DNA from: Myxococcota bacterium | Lineage (GTDB): Bacteria; Myxococcota; XYA12-FULL-58-9; JALHOP01 | Direction: 5' to 3' | NCBI GenBank assembly: GCA_022842935.1 | Contig: JALHOP010000020.1 | Span: 1-64,000 of the forward strand | Length of the DNA stretch: 64,000 bases | Shown: positions 9,238 to 18,059 of the stretch, piece after piece | Layout: every line of letters begins with the position of its first letter | Position numbering within the stretch: the first letter of the stretch is position 1 | Notes under the pieces: generated by a model | The model's input: the letters and a program-made list of their open reading frames with translations, nothing else | Told to the model about the DNA's origin: nothing | The model's database searches: none | Made by a program: the position numbers and the translations under genes

Positions 9238-10689
9238 CTACGATGTCCGCGGCCCCTCGACACGCGGCAATACGCCATCCTCGAAGTGGGCGAAGCTGTT
9301 CGCATAGTAGCGCAGGATGGGCTCGCTGCCGGCGACCACCGTCAGGATGCCCTCGTCGTCAGCAGTGACGAGTCTGCGAAAGCGGAAGCGTTCGATCGCT
9401 CCATCCACCATCCAGACGGTGCCCCGCTCGAGATCGACAACCTCGACTCCGCGCTCCCGCAAGCCGGCGGCAAGGACATCGACGCGCTCTTGCAGCGCTA
9501 GCCGCGACATCGGTGGGCCTTCGACGAGCGCTTTGGCGACGAGGCATAGAGGCGTCACGGGCATTAGGGCGGCGATTCGCGCCATGAGTGTTTCGGTGAG
9601 CTCCGCGATGTGCCCTCGTCTTTCTTCTTTCGAGAGATTGAATATGTCGACCCCGCGACCGGTGTGCCACGCGTCGAAGGAGATCGGCTCGCCAAAGCGG
9701 ACGGCTGCGATGCCGTGCCGGCGCAACTGGCCGCGCCGGAGCTTCGCGACGTTGCCAAAGAAAATGTCGACCACCTGTCGCGCCATATCGGTTTTGCGCC
9801 GTTTCGGCGCGGGGCCGCTCTCGAGACCGAGCTCGTTGGTCAGAGCGCGGTCTTCGAGCACGCGATCGTAGTTGATGGCCACTGGTACGAACAGCAGCTC
9901 ACGCTCGAAGGTGCGGTCGGCCTTCGAACCGATGATGTTGTCGAGCAAGCCGATCTTGGGTGCCCGAAACCGTCCGTCGCGGCTCAAGCCGCCTTCGGGA
10001 AAGAGCGCTTGGGTGACGGCGTTCTTGGTGATGAGCTGAACGTAGCGACGCAGCACCGTGTGATAGAGCGGGTCGCGAAATCCCCGCCGCAGAAAATACG
10101 AACCGAAGCTCTTGAAGACGTATTCGAGCGGCCAGACCCGTGCCCATTCGCCAACCGCGAATGACAAGGCGATGCGGTCGGCCAGAACGTAAGCGGCAAT
10201 GACGTAGTCAGCGTTCGAGCGGTGATTCATGACGTAGACGACGCTCGTGGGTTTCGCGCTCGTCTGTTGCTTGATGCGCGCGACGTCTTCGGGCCGGAAA
10301 TCGACACGGTAGAGGGCCGAGAGCAACCAGCGGGCGAGGCGTTGCCCGACCGTGTAATAGGAGAGCGGCGTGAAGAAGGGGACGATCTCGTGAACGTAGC
10401 GATGCACGTCGACACGCAGCTTCTCGGCGTGACGCGTACTGTCGGCGAGCTGCTCGACATGTGTCCAGATGGCGTGGTCGTAGTTCAATAGGTCACGCAC
10501 GGCGCGCTTACGGGCGAGCTTGAAGCGGTCAATCTCGACTTTGAAGCGGGCGAGGGTCCGCTCGAACCGACGCTCGAGAGCGCGGACCTCGCCCTCGTCC
10601 AAGCGCCGGCGCACGGCTCGCAGCAAGAGGGCGACCACCAGGAGTCCCAAGACGGCGTACAGCGCGTAAGGCCACGCGAGGTCGAGCAC
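9238..10689 (-). CDS. PlsB-like glycerol-3-phosphate/1-acyl-G3P acyltransferase
   Basis: A 483-residue protein with one N-terminal membrane anchor (about 5-25) followed by a cytoplasmic acyltransferase domain. Motifs: NHRSNADYV (the HX4D catalytic box), YFLRRGFRDPLYHTVLRRY, FPEGGLSRDG, and VPVAINYDRVLED; these follow the order and spacing of PlsB-type glycerol-3-phosphate acyltransferases. It is much shorter than E. coli PlsB (about 800 aa), lacking most of its N-terminal region. It should acylate glycerol-3-phosphate or lysophosphatidate in phospholipid synthesis. The start is GTG. It is the first gene of a pair with the TSUP transporter. Confidence 0.85.
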   Translation of the reverse strand: MLDLAWPYALYAVLGLLVVALLLRAVRRRLDEGEVRALERRFERTLARFKVEIDRFKLARKRAVRDLLNYDHAIWTHVEQLADSTRHAEKLRVDVHRYVHEIVPFFTPLSYYTVGQRLARWLLSALYRVDFRPEDVARIKQQTSAKPTSVVYVMNHRSNADYVIAAYVLADRIALSFAVGEWARVWPLEYVFKSFGSYFLRRGFRDPLYHTVLRRYVQLITKNAVTQALFPEGGLSRDGRFRAPKIGLLDNIIGSKADRTFERELLFVPVAINYDRVLEDRALTNELGLESGPAPKRRKTDMARQVVDIFFGNVAKLRRGQLRRHGIAAVRFGEPISFDAWHTGRGVDIFNLSKEERRGHIAELTETLMARIAALMPVTPLCLVAKALVEGPPMSRLALQERVDVLAAGLRERGVEVVDLERGTVWMVDGAIERFRFRRLVTADDEGILTVVAGSEPILRYYANSFAHFEDGVLPRVEGPRTS

Positions 10690-10806
10690 GGCACCAGCAT
10701 ACAGCCGCCCCGGCCGAGGCTCCTAGTCCGGCGTTGCGGGTGCGCTCGGCCGCGGTGATCATCCGGCACCGGCCGGCCAGCAACGTGCCGGCGTTGCCTC
10801 CGATAC

Positions 10807-11445
10807 ATGGGATCCGTGCGCAACACGCGCGCGAGCTATCTGGGGCAGTTCATGTCGTCTTCCCAAGCAGTGCCTTCCGCTCAACGTTCTGCATTTGCGC
10901 TCGATCTGAACACGCTCCAGCCAGCTCCTCCGACGCAACTCCCCGCGACGGTCGAGCCCCCGAAGGCCGCGCCCGTGCCCATGGGGACGAGGGCCAAGGC
11001 GAAGCTCGCTGCGTTCCAGGCCACCGCGTTAGGTGAAGGCCTCGGCATTTGGCTGAACAAGGTCGGCTCGGTCGCGGGCTACGTGCTTCCCGCAGCTGTC
11101 GCTGCAGGTGCGGCCTACGCGGTCGGCGGTATGGACGGTTCGCGAAACTCCGCCGTGCTCGGGGCGGTAACTTGGGGCCTGGGTGGGTTCGCGGCGACCA
11201 TCTTCACGAACACGTTGATGAAAAACGTGAACCAGTACCGCAAGGAGGGCCACACCCATCCGCGACTCGCGAGCTTTCGGGACACCATGAGCTACTTCAT
11301 CGTACCGACCGCTGTTGCAGGCTGGGGTATCTCGCAGTACCTCACAAGCGCCGACGCTGCTCTCTGGCTCGGACCGGCCGTAGGCGCCGTAAGCGCGAGC
11401 GTTGGGATCCAGGTGCTTAGCGTGCGCGCGAAGCGTGTTCGCTAG
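10807..11445 (+). CDS. Membrane protein of unknown function
   Basis: A 212-residue protein with a Pro/Ala-rich, polar N-terminal 60 residues and then several hydrophobic segments (VGSVAGYVLPAAVAAGAAYAV, SAVLGAVTWGLGGFAATIF, FIVPTAVAGWGISQYL, AALWLGPAVGAVSASVG), suggesting four membrane helices. No family recognised. The start could be ATG at 10807 or ATG at 10852 (MSSSQAVP); neither has a strong SD. Its TAG stop lies in a CTAG palindrome shared with the stop of the convergent ATL gene. It is divergent from the plsB-like gene, with 117 bp between them that must hold both promoters. Confidence 0.65.
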   Translation: MGSVRNTRASYLGQFMSSSQAVPSAQRSAFALDLNTLQPAPPTQLPATVEPPKAAPVPMGTRAKAKLAAFQATALGEGLGIWLNKVGSVAGYVLPAAVAAGAAYAVGGMDGSRNSAVLGAVTWGLGGFAATIFTNTLMKNVNQYRKEGHTHPRLASFRDTMSYFIVPTAVAGWGISQYLTSADAALWLGPAVGAVSASVGIQVLSVRAKRVR

Positions 11446-11774
11446 CCGTCACGCTTCCACTGACACGTTGCGAGGTCCACGGCCGTCGCTGTCTTGAAGC
11501 GGACGCCTTCGGCGCGCAACAGGGCCCGCTGTTGGGCGAAGGCTCGACTCCCCCGGTCGAAGGCAATCTCGCCCTTGCTGTTGATGACGCGCTGCCAGGG
11601 CAGATCGCGCTTGCGCGACGACGACGAGAGCAGCCACGCGACGCGTCTCGCGGCGCGTGGGTTGCCTGCGACGGCTGCCACCTGCCCATAGGTCGCGACC
11701 TTGCCACGCGGGATCGCGCGGATCGTCTCGAGGATCGCGCGCGAAAACGGACTGAGCTCACTTTCATCGCTCAC
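11442..11774 (-). CDS. Alkyltransferase-like protein (ATL, MGMT-fold, YbaZ-type)
   Basis: A 110-residue protein matching the DNA-binding C-terminal domain of O6-alkylguanine-DNA alkyltransferases: IPRGKVATYGQVAAVAGNPRAARRVAWLL, then PWQRVINSKGEIAF. The PCHRV active-site Cys is replaced by Trp (PWQRV), the hallmark of ATL proteins, which bind O6-alkylguanine lesions without repairing them and direct them to nucleotide-excision repair. The start is GTG at 11774 with a strong SD (GGAGGT) 7 nt upstream; an in-frame extension further upstream overlaps the preceding gene and is not used. The start lies 5 nt from the end of the BNR gene, so both are likely on one transcript. Confidence 0.9.
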   Translation of the reverse strand: MSDESELSPFSRAILETIRAIPRGKVATYGQVAAVAGNPRAARRVAWLLSSSSRKRDLPWQRVINSKGEIAFDRGSRAFAQQRALLRAEGVRFKTATAVDLATCQWKRDG

Positions 11775-11779
11775 CGCGT

Positions 11780-13561
11780 TCACCTCCACCCCGGGTCGCC
11801 TCGCTGGAAGACGGGGAAGCGTCCCTCGGTCATGTAGTCGAGGTACGCCGCCGACTCGCGACGTGAAAGCGTGAGCCTTGCGCGTTGCGACGCGTCCAGG
11901 CTCGCGTCCTTGAGCGCCACATTGGTCTGCATCCAGCGCAGGTAAGTGTCTTCGATGTTGTAGGCGAGGGTGCGGTGCAATCGCTGGACGTCCGCCCAGC
12001 CACGGTCGGTTGAGCTGCGGGAGCGCAAGATGTCGGAGAGGTCCCACAAGACGAGCACAGTCCAGACATCGCGATAGGGTGCGGCGACGCCGACGCGGTG
12101 GTCGGGGCTGCCGCCAGCGATCGTGCGATCGAAGAACGTCGTTAGCGCTTCACCGTCCCGGTAGGCGACCGAAGCGCGAACCAACGGCAAGAGGCCTTGC
12201 AGGCGAGCATCGTCACGCCGCGCCGCGATCTTGCCCCCGTCGAGTTGGTGCTTGCGTAGCGCTGCGTCGATGACGGTCGCGAGCGGCGCCTCGCGCTCGA
12301 GCTCCGCCAGGAAAGTTCCGGACGATGGCTCGCGCCTCTCGTCGACGCGCTTCCATAGGGTGTTGCCTGCCCATACGGTCGTATCCGCAAACGTCGCGAG
12401 GTCGTCGACGAGTACCAAGCCGATAGCGCTCTGGGTGCGCCGCCGGAACTCGTGCTCGAAGGTTTCGCCTCCGTCATGCGATACGTAAATGTCGTCAGGG
12501 GTCACCACCATGACGTGCTCATCGCGGTCCCCTTGGGTCTGGAAGTAGTAGATCTCGTTGAGCGCCATCGTCTCGCCCTGATAGTGCTTGACGCGACCGC
12601 TATCGCAGACTGTGACGCCCCCGATGCCGGTGGCGAAGATCGGGCCCAGCCGATTCCAGACCCAGTTGACCTTGGGTTCGATCATGTCGACCTGTGTCTC
12701 GCAGGTAGGCTCGAAGCCGCGTCCGTCCTCGCGCTCGCGGTAGATACGCCCCTGCGCGAGCAACATGATACGGCCCTCGAAGAAGATGGCGAAGCTGATG
12801 CGGCTGTTGCGGTCGAAAACGGCCGTGTACGGGTGCCACGTTTCACCGAAGTCGTCGGACTCGAGCATGGTGCCGATGGGCGTGGTCACCACGAGGTGTC
12901 CCGATCGCTTGGCGTCGCAGGAGACCCAGACCGCATCGCCGTCGCCGAGGTCGCCGCCGACGCCGAGGAGGTCGAAGCGCCAGGGCGCGCCCGACGAGCC
13001 GCGCCAGACTCCGTTCTTGGCGGTCACGTAGACGTAGTCGAAGCACTTCACGACCTGGAAGACGTCACCGGGGTCGCGGATGTCTTGCGCGACGATGGCC
13101 CCCAACACCTGGGCGCCGGTTTCACGCTGGCGCGAGCGAGCCTGACCGGCGAGATCGAGGACGCGTCGGGTGTTGCCACCGCGATCGCGTACGGGGACGT
13201 CGGTGCGTGCATCGCGTAGGAGGTCGAGGTTGAGCGTAGGTACGCGCAGAGTCCGCAAGCGCAGGTCGATGAAGTTGTCCAAGGACCGTGGACTAAACAC
13301 CAGCTCCCAGGTGGCGCCATCATCGGTCGTTCGGTAGACCTCACCGGCATTGGTGCCGATCCAGAGTTTCCCAGGACCTTCCGGGTAGCCCGCGTAGGTT
13401 AGGTCGTCTGTCGCGGGCTGTCCGGTGCGGATCTCGACCCACGCCGAGGCGCTCGCCGTGAGCGCTATGGCGAGGAGAGCGCCCGTCATGGCGGACACCA
13501 TCGAGGAGAAAGCACCTTGGAAGACCTCGCGCCGTCCCACGCGGCATGAAGGAGACACCAT
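11780..13561 (-). CDS. Exported BNR/Asp-box repeat protein under a cobalamin riboswitch
   Basis: A 593-residue protein. ATG at 13561 is chosen because it follows the riboswitch by about 25 nt and gives a Tat-like signal peptide: twin Arg in VGRREVFQGAF, then a hydrophobic core (MTGALLAIALTASASA) ending in an AxA site. ATG at 13501 would give a shorter Sec-type signal. The mature part holds BNR/Asp-box repeats typical of sialidase, sortilin and HCF136-like propellers: VYRTTDDGATWELV, MLESDDFGETWHPY, IYVSHDGGETFEHEF. The C-terminal 200 residues are helical and unrecognised. It probably acts in the periplasm or at the surface; ligand unknown. Control by vitamin B12 is inferred from the leader. 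Confidence 0.82.
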   Translation of the reverse strand: MVSPSCRVGRREVFQGAFSSMVSAMTGALLAIALTASASAWVEIRTGQPATDDLTYAGYPEGPGKLWIGTNAGEVYRTTDDGATWELVFSPRSLDNFIDLRLRTLRVPTLNLDLLRDARTDVPVRDRGGNTRRVLDLAGQARSRQRETGAQVLGAIVAQDIRDPGDVFQVVKCFDYVYVTAKNGVWRGSSGAPWRFDLLGVGGDLGDGDAVWVSCDAKRSGHLVVTTPIGTMLESDDFGETWHPYTAVFDRNSRISFAIFFEGRIMLLAQGRIYREREDGRGFEPTCETQVDMIEPKVNWVWNRLGPIFATGIGGVTVCDSGRVKHYQGETMALNEIYYFQTQGDRDEHVMVVTPDDIYVSHDGGETFEHEFRRRTQSAIGLVLVDDLATFADTTVWAGNTLWKRVDERREPSSGTFLAELEREAPLATVIDAALRKHQLDGGKIAARRDDARLQGLLPLVRASVAYRDGEALTTFFDRTIAGGSPDHRVGVAAPYRDVWTVLVLWDLSDILRSRSSTDRGWADVQRLHRTLAYNIEDTYLRWMQTNVALKDASLDASQRARLTLSRRESAAYLDYMTEGRFPVFQRGDPGWR

Positions 13562-13584
13562 GCGGCCCCATCGTGGACGAGGCC

Positions 13585-13775
13585 GGTGTGGCAGGTCTTC
13601 GGACTGGTGAGCGAGCACCGTTGCCGGTGCGCCTACTATCCGCCGCTTCCCGGGTGTTTAGGCCCAGTGCGCGATGGCGGAGGTCGTTCTCATTTACCGC
13701 TGCGGGGCAGTCCCGGAGTCACACCGGGTTCCCTTTCGAAGCTTCCAGCGAACGCCGGAAGCACCACACGGCGCG
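13585..13775 (-). promoter_or_regulatory. Cobalamin (AdoCbl) riboswitch
   Basis: Read on the minus strand, this leader carries the conserved B12-element blocks in order: GGTGCTTCC, AAAGGGAACCCGGTG with the TGACTCCGGG partner, the core ACTGCCCCGCAGCGGTAA, the GCACTGGG ... CCGGGAAG pair, and the closing CAGTCCGAAGACCTGCC. This is the full class-I cobalamin riboswitch layout. It ends about 25 nt before the preferred ATG of the BNR gene, so translational occlusion is the likely mechanism; no U-tract terminator is seen. In known systems cobalamin binding lowers expression of the downstream gene. Confidence 0.92.
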
Positions 13776-13834
13776 GCACGTGCCATAGGCGCCTGGTTTA
13801 GGCAATCGAAACCGTCGAGGCGCCGTGAGCCGCT

Positions 13835-14695
13835 TCACTCCGCCTTGGGGAAAACGATGGCGGCTTTGACGCTGCGGTCGGTGACGGCGCTGACCGTGAC
13901 GGTGACCCCGTCTTCGCACGTGGTCGTCTGAACGAGCTCGGCGATCTCGGCGGCGACCATCGTCGTATCGACCTCGAGGACCGCGCGGTTACGAGCAAAG
14001 CTCTGTTGGCGAACTTCCGAGACGCGGCGGTCGGCGCGCAAGGTCGCGCCGATGGCCCGTAAGTCGCGGGCTCTACGAGCGTTTTCGACGTGGAGCTCGA
14101 GTGTCTGTCCCGTCGGGGCGTTCCCGACCCGTGCGCTGATGTCGGCGCGAATCAGCTGTGTATCGATGTCGGCCTCGAGGTCGAGCTTGTAGTTGCCGTC
14201 GTCGGTCGCGCCTTCGCGGATGATTTTGTAGCGCGTGACGTACTTGCGGAACTTGGCCATCAGGTCGGCTGGAATGGAGCCAACGCCGTCCGCCTGAGAC
14301 CTCTTGGCGACGGCGTCCTTTAGAGCAGCCGCCAACGCCTGTTCGCGTCCCTTGACGATGTCGTTGCGCACGAGCTGCACGAGGCCGGTGCCTTGAGTCC
14401 CCGTGAAGGAAGGTGCTGCGCTCGTGCCACCGGCCCCCGCCTCGACATCGTCGATGCTCTGGCCGGCTCCGGCGCCTTGCGCGGGCACGCCGCCGCCGCC
14501 GCCGGTTGGGTAACTGCCTACGCTTTCGCCGCCAATGCGCTCGGGCTGATCACGGTAGTCAATGTCATCGCCAACTTGGTCGCTGTGGTGGGCGTTCGGA
14601 CCTGGATCGACGAACGGCGGCGGCTCTTGCCGTTTGAGACAAGCGGTGGCGAAGACCGCGACAGCGGTCACGAGTAGCCAAGAATCGCGCATCAT
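13835..14695 (-). CDS. Lipoprotein with FlgT/LPP20-like domain
   Basis: A 286-residue lipoprotein with lipobox FATAC (Cys about 19). Residues 25-95 are polar, Gly/Pro-rich and probably disordered. From about 105, the pattern GREQALAAALKDAVAKR ... LMAKFRKYVTRYKIIREG ... YKLDLEADIDTQLIRADI resembles the N-terminal domain of flagellar assembly protein T and related envelope lipoproteins. No flagellar genes are nearby, so a flagellar role is not implied. The ATG overlaps the helicase TGA (TGATG), so it is probably cotranscribed with the upstream helicase gene. Confidence 0.75.
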   Translation of the reverse strand: MMRDSWLLVTAVAVFATACLKRQEPPPFVDPGPNAHHSDQVGDDIDYRDQPERIGGESVGSYPTGGGGGVPAQGAGAGQSIDDVEAGAGGTSAAPSFTGTQGTGLVQLVRNDIVKGREQALAAALKDAVAKRSQADGVGSIPADLMAKFRKYVTRYKIIREGATDDGNYKLDLEADIDTQLIRADISARVGNAPTGQTLELHVENARRARDLRAIGATLRADRRVSEVRQQSFARNRAVLEVDTTMVAAEIAELVQTTTCEDGVTVTVSAVTDRSVKAAIVFPKAE

Positions 14696-17646
14696 TCGAT
14701 GAGGGCCAGGAGCTCTTCTTTGGTGATCTCGGAGGCCGCTGCTTTGCCTTTGCCGATCGCGGCTTCGGCAAGCTCACGCTTCTTGAGCTGCAGGGCGATG
14801 ATGCGTTCCTCGACCGTGTCCTCGGCGACCAGGCGATGCACGATGACCGGGCGTAGCTGGCCAATGCGATGGGCGCGGTCGGCGGCTTGGTCCTCGACGG
14901 CCGGGTTCCACCACGGGTCGAGCATGAAAACGTTGTCTGCCGCGGTCAAATTCAGGCCGGTGCCGCCCGCCTTCAGCGAGATGAGCATGACGTTCGGACC
15001 GTTGTCGGCTTGGAAGCTGTCGACGACGCCTTTGCGGTCGGTGGTCGATCCGTCGAGGCGGACGAACTTGATGTTGGCGGCGTTCAACTGCTTCTCGACC
15101 AGGTCGAGAAGCGACGTCCACTGCGAGAAAACAAGCGCCTTGTGGCCCTCGGCGATGACCTCTTCGAGGGTTTCGCGTAGCAGGTCGAGCTTTGCCGACG
15201 AGCCGTCCTTCAAGGCGCCCTGGCCAGGGAGGAGTCCCGGGTGGCAAGCCGCCTGGCGCAGTCGCAGCAGCGCTTCGAGTACCGCAAGAGTGCCGGCGCC
15301 AGCCGCGAGCTTCTTGACTACATCTTTCTTGGTGGCGGCGCGGACGGCGTCGTACACCTCGCGCTCGGCCTGGCCGAGCTCACACTTGAGCACGACTTCG
15401 GTGCGCGGCGGCAGCTCTTTGGCGACCTCGCTCTTCATGCGGCGCAAGACGAAAGGCCGCACCCGGTCACGCAAACGCTTGCCGGCTTCTTCGTCGCCTG
15501 CCGAGATCGGCTTCACATAGCGTTCGTAGAAGTCCTGCCTTCCGCCGAGCAGACCTCGGTTGATGAAGTGGAACTGGCTCCACAGGTCTTCGAGTCGGTT
15601 TTCGACCGGCGTGCCGGTGAGCGCAACGCGCCATTTGGCTTGCAGCGCATAGGCGGCCTTGGCGACCTGGCTCGTTGGGTTCTTGATGGCTTGTGCCTCG
15701 TCCAGCACCGCCATGTCCCACTCGACCTGCTCGAGCTTTTCTTGGTCGAGGCGCAGGATGGCGTAGGTCGTCAGCGTGACGTCGGCATCTGCATCGAGCT
15801 TGCGGTCGGGTCCGTGATAGCGGTCGACCTTGAGCTTGGGGCGGAAGCGCTTGAGCTCTGCTTCCCAGTTGTGGAGCACCGACGTCGGCGCGACCACGAT
15901 GACGCGACCCTCGAAAGTACAGAGGGTCTGCAACGTCTTGCCGAGACCCATGTCGTCGGCGAGCAGGGCGCCCAGCTCGGCCTCGCGCAAGAAGGACAAC
16001 CAGTCGACACCTTGACGCTGGTAGTCGCGCAGCTTGCCTTCGCCGGCGAGCTTCGGGAGCTTCGCCTTGGGGATGCCATCGAAGTCCTCGACGATGACGC
16101 GCAGGCGGTCGAACTTGGGCGGTACCGGTCGGTCGAGCGACTTGAGAAGCGCCGCCGACAACGCGTAGCGCATCTCTTTCGGTGCCTTGGTGCCTTCGGC
16201 GTCCATGGCCTCGCGCGCCGCGATGAAGTCGCGAACGCGATGACCGTAGCGGGCGAGCCAATCGGCGGGGATGCGGCCAAAGCCGCCGTCGGTCAGCGGC
16301 ACCATGGTCGCGCCGCTCTGCCAGGCGCGCAGGAGCACCGCGGCGTCTACACCCCGGCCGGCGCCCATGCGTCCGCCGTCGCGGTCTTTGACCTCGAACC
16401 AAATATCGACGTCACCGTTCTTCTTCATCTCGATCTCGGGATCGAGCGTGCCAACATCGAAGAAGCGATGGTGTGCATCACCGACGATGGTGACCTCTTC
16501 CGGAGGCGAATGCATCAGGCGGGCAGCGAGCGAGATCGCGCGCATCTCGCTGAAAATGCGCTTCTCGCCAGGGTTGACCTCGAAGGTCGCCGCGATCTCA
16601 CGCGCCAAGCGCTTCTCGGCGGGCACGTCACGAACGGGGCCAGATGCGTCCCCGATGAGGGTAAGGCGGTCCCCATCCACGCGGGCTTTGGGCGGATCGC
16701 CATAGACGATTTCCGCAAGCACGCCCAAACGGTCACCGTCTTCGTTGGTTGTGACCACGTGGACCCGCGGGCGTAGCGCGGTCGAGCGTGTCGGCAGCTT
16801 CTTGGTGTCGATGTGAACCGGGATCTTGAGCTCGAGCTCCGGCAAGATCTCGCCCACCAAGGTGCCGATCTCGTCCTTCTCGTAAATTTTCCCGGTACGC
16901 AGCTGATAGAACATGCGCTCGCCGAGATTGTGCGGCGTGAGCGCCACGAACTTCACGCCACGACGCAATGCTCCGTTCTGAAAGACCTCGTTGACGAGCG
17001 GATCTTGCTCGAGACGCATCCTGAAGCCGAGCCCGCACTCTTCGACTCGTACACAGATGCCGGGTGAAGGCTTGCCGATCTTCGCGGGGCGACCGCCGTA
17101 CGAAAGGTCGGGCACCGTCGATAGGGCGTCGAGTGCCTTTGCCATCATGTTCTGCGGAATCGGTCCACCCGCCGCGCCGAGCAGCAACTCGAGCTGCCGG
17201 TCCTGCTGGGTCGCGATGAACTCTGGGATACCGTCTTGCTGTTGGGCCTCGCCCATTGGGCCCGTCAGGGGAGTCTCGCGGCGACCCTGGACGATGACCC
17301 GCTTCAGGGCGAGGCGGCCCTCGACACGTGAGAGGCGATAGCCGACGTGGCCCGGGGCCCGCTGCTTGTTGGCGTCCGGCCGATTGGCGCTGTTCCAGAA
17401 GATGCCCGCTGCGGCCACGTGCGTGCACACATCTTCGGAGCTCGGGCACTCGCATGCCCAGTCGCCGCGTTGGAAGAAGAGGGTCGCGGTCGACGTGTCG
17501 CGGCCCCCGCGGGCGCGGACCTCGTAAGCGGCGCTCTCTTCGTCGCTCTTGACGGGCTCGACGGCCCCTTTGCGGACCAGCTGGGAAGCGCGCGACCAGT
17601 TTGCATGTGAGCAACGGCGGCGAATGTTCTGGAACAACTCGTGCAT
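14692..17646 (-). CDS. SWIM zinc-finger SNF2-family helicase
   Basis: A 984-residue Swi2/Snf2 ATPase. A SWIM zinc finger lies at about 55-75 (CECPSSEDVCTHV, CxCx6CxH). After a long middle domain the helicase core starts at about 540: LLADDMGLGKTLQTL (Walker A), VLDEAQAIKNP (DEAQ box), LTGTPVENRLEDLWSQFHFI, then the second RecA lobe with LVFSQWTSLLDLVEKQL, LISLKAGGTGLNLTAADNV and DRAHRIGQ. This family remodels protein-DNA complexes, often in stress or repair contexts. ATG at 17646 is chosen over an in-frame TTG at 17682; neither has a clear SD. The downstream lipoprotein gene overlaps its stop. Confidence 0.93.
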   Translation of the reverse strand: MHELFQNIRRRCSHANWSRASQLVRKGAVEPVKSDEESAAYEVRARGGRDTSTATLFFQRGDWACECPSSEDVCTHVAAAGIFWNSANRPDANKQRAPGHVGYRLSRVEGRLALKRVIVQGRRETPLTGPMGEAQQQDGIPEFIATQQDRQLELLLGAAGGPIPQNMMAKALDALSTVPDLSYGGRPAKIGKPSPGICVRVEECGLGFRMRLEQDPLVNEVFQNGALRRGVKFVALTPHNLGERMFYQLRTGKIYEKDEIGTLVGEILPELELKIPVHIDTKKLPTRSTALRPRVHVVTTNEDGDRLGVLAEIVYGDPPKARVDGDRLTLIGDASGPVRDVPAEKRLAREIAATFEVNPGEKRIFSEMRAISLAARLMHSPPEEVTIVGDAHHRFFDVGTLDPEIEMKKNGDVDIWFEVKDRDGGRMGAGRGVDAAVLLRAWQSGATMVPLTDGGFGRIPADWLARYGHRVRDFIAAREAMDAEGTKAPKEMRYALSAALLKSLDRPVPPKFDRLRVIVEDFDGIPKAKLPKLAGEGKLRDYQRQGVDWLSFLREAELGALLADDMGLGKTLQTLCTFEGRVIVVAPTSVLHNWEAELKRFRPKLKVDRYHGPDRKLDADADVTLTTYAILRLDQEKLEQVEWDMAVLDEAQAIKNPTSQVAKAAYALQAKWRVALTGTPVENRLEDLWSQFHFINRGLLGGRQDFYERYVKPISAGDEEAGKRLRDRVRPFVLRRMKSEVAKELPPRTEVVLKCELGQAEREVYDAVRAATKKDVVKKLAAGAGTLAVLEALLRLRQAACHPGLLPGQGALKDGSSAKLDLLRETLEEVIAEGHKALVFSQWTSLLDLVEKQLNAANIKFVRLDGSTTDRKGVVDSFQADNGPNVMLISLKAGGTGLNLTAADNVFMLDPWWNPAVEDQAADRAHRIGQLRPVIVHRLVAEDTVEERIIALQLKKRELAEAAIGKGKAAASEITKEELLALIE

Positions 17647-18059
17647 CGTTTTGAAGGAAGCCGTGTGGGCGCTATTCAACAAGGCGGCGTTACCGTGGCC
17701 ACGCGACTAAGGGGAGCGCCCTCGCCCTAGCGTGGGGAATTCAACGGCCGTGCGGCGGCGCACCTACCAGACCGCTCACCTGCACAGCAAGACCAAGACG
17801 TTATCAGTTTCGGCAAAGATTGTCGCTAGTGCTTTTTTCTTCGATCGTGGCCAGATGTCACGCCGCCGCGGGGCAAGCTATCTACCACGGCGCGCATGGG
17901 CTCGCGCGCGAGGGCCTCCCTGCCGGCGAGTAACGAAATCAGCCTGACAGGTCCCGTCCGCTCGGGAGGTCCCGACACGATGGCAGGCCTCCAAGCGTCG
18001 CGAGGACGCCTCCCTGCGCGTAGGGTGCAACGCTTGCCGTAAGCGCTCGGAGGCACGTC
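17647..18059. other. Divergent intergenic region, 413 bp, no gene seen
   Basis: This stretch separates the minus-strand helicase from the plus-strand small coiled-coil gene and must hold both promoters. The centre (about 17795-17835) is locally AT-richer. A small inverted repeat (CGCTT-gccgt-AAGCG) sits just before the GGAGG SD of the plus-strand gene. Short frames here have no SD or convincing composition. No tRNA, riboswitch or terminator was recognised. Confidence 0.5.

Noticed and set aside
13835-14695. Flagellar role for the FlgT-like lipoprotein
   Set aside because: Only one domain is similar and no flagellar genes are near; such domains occur in other envelope lipoproteins.
15241-16776. 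A 511-codon plus-strand frame inside the SNF2 helicase gene
   Set aside because: It is the antisense of unmistakable helicase motifs and has shadow-like composition.
17647-18059. A possible tRNA or second riboswitch in the 413 bp divergent gap
   Set aside because: No cloverleaf with TTCGA-type arm and no conserved riboswitch blocks could be found by eye.
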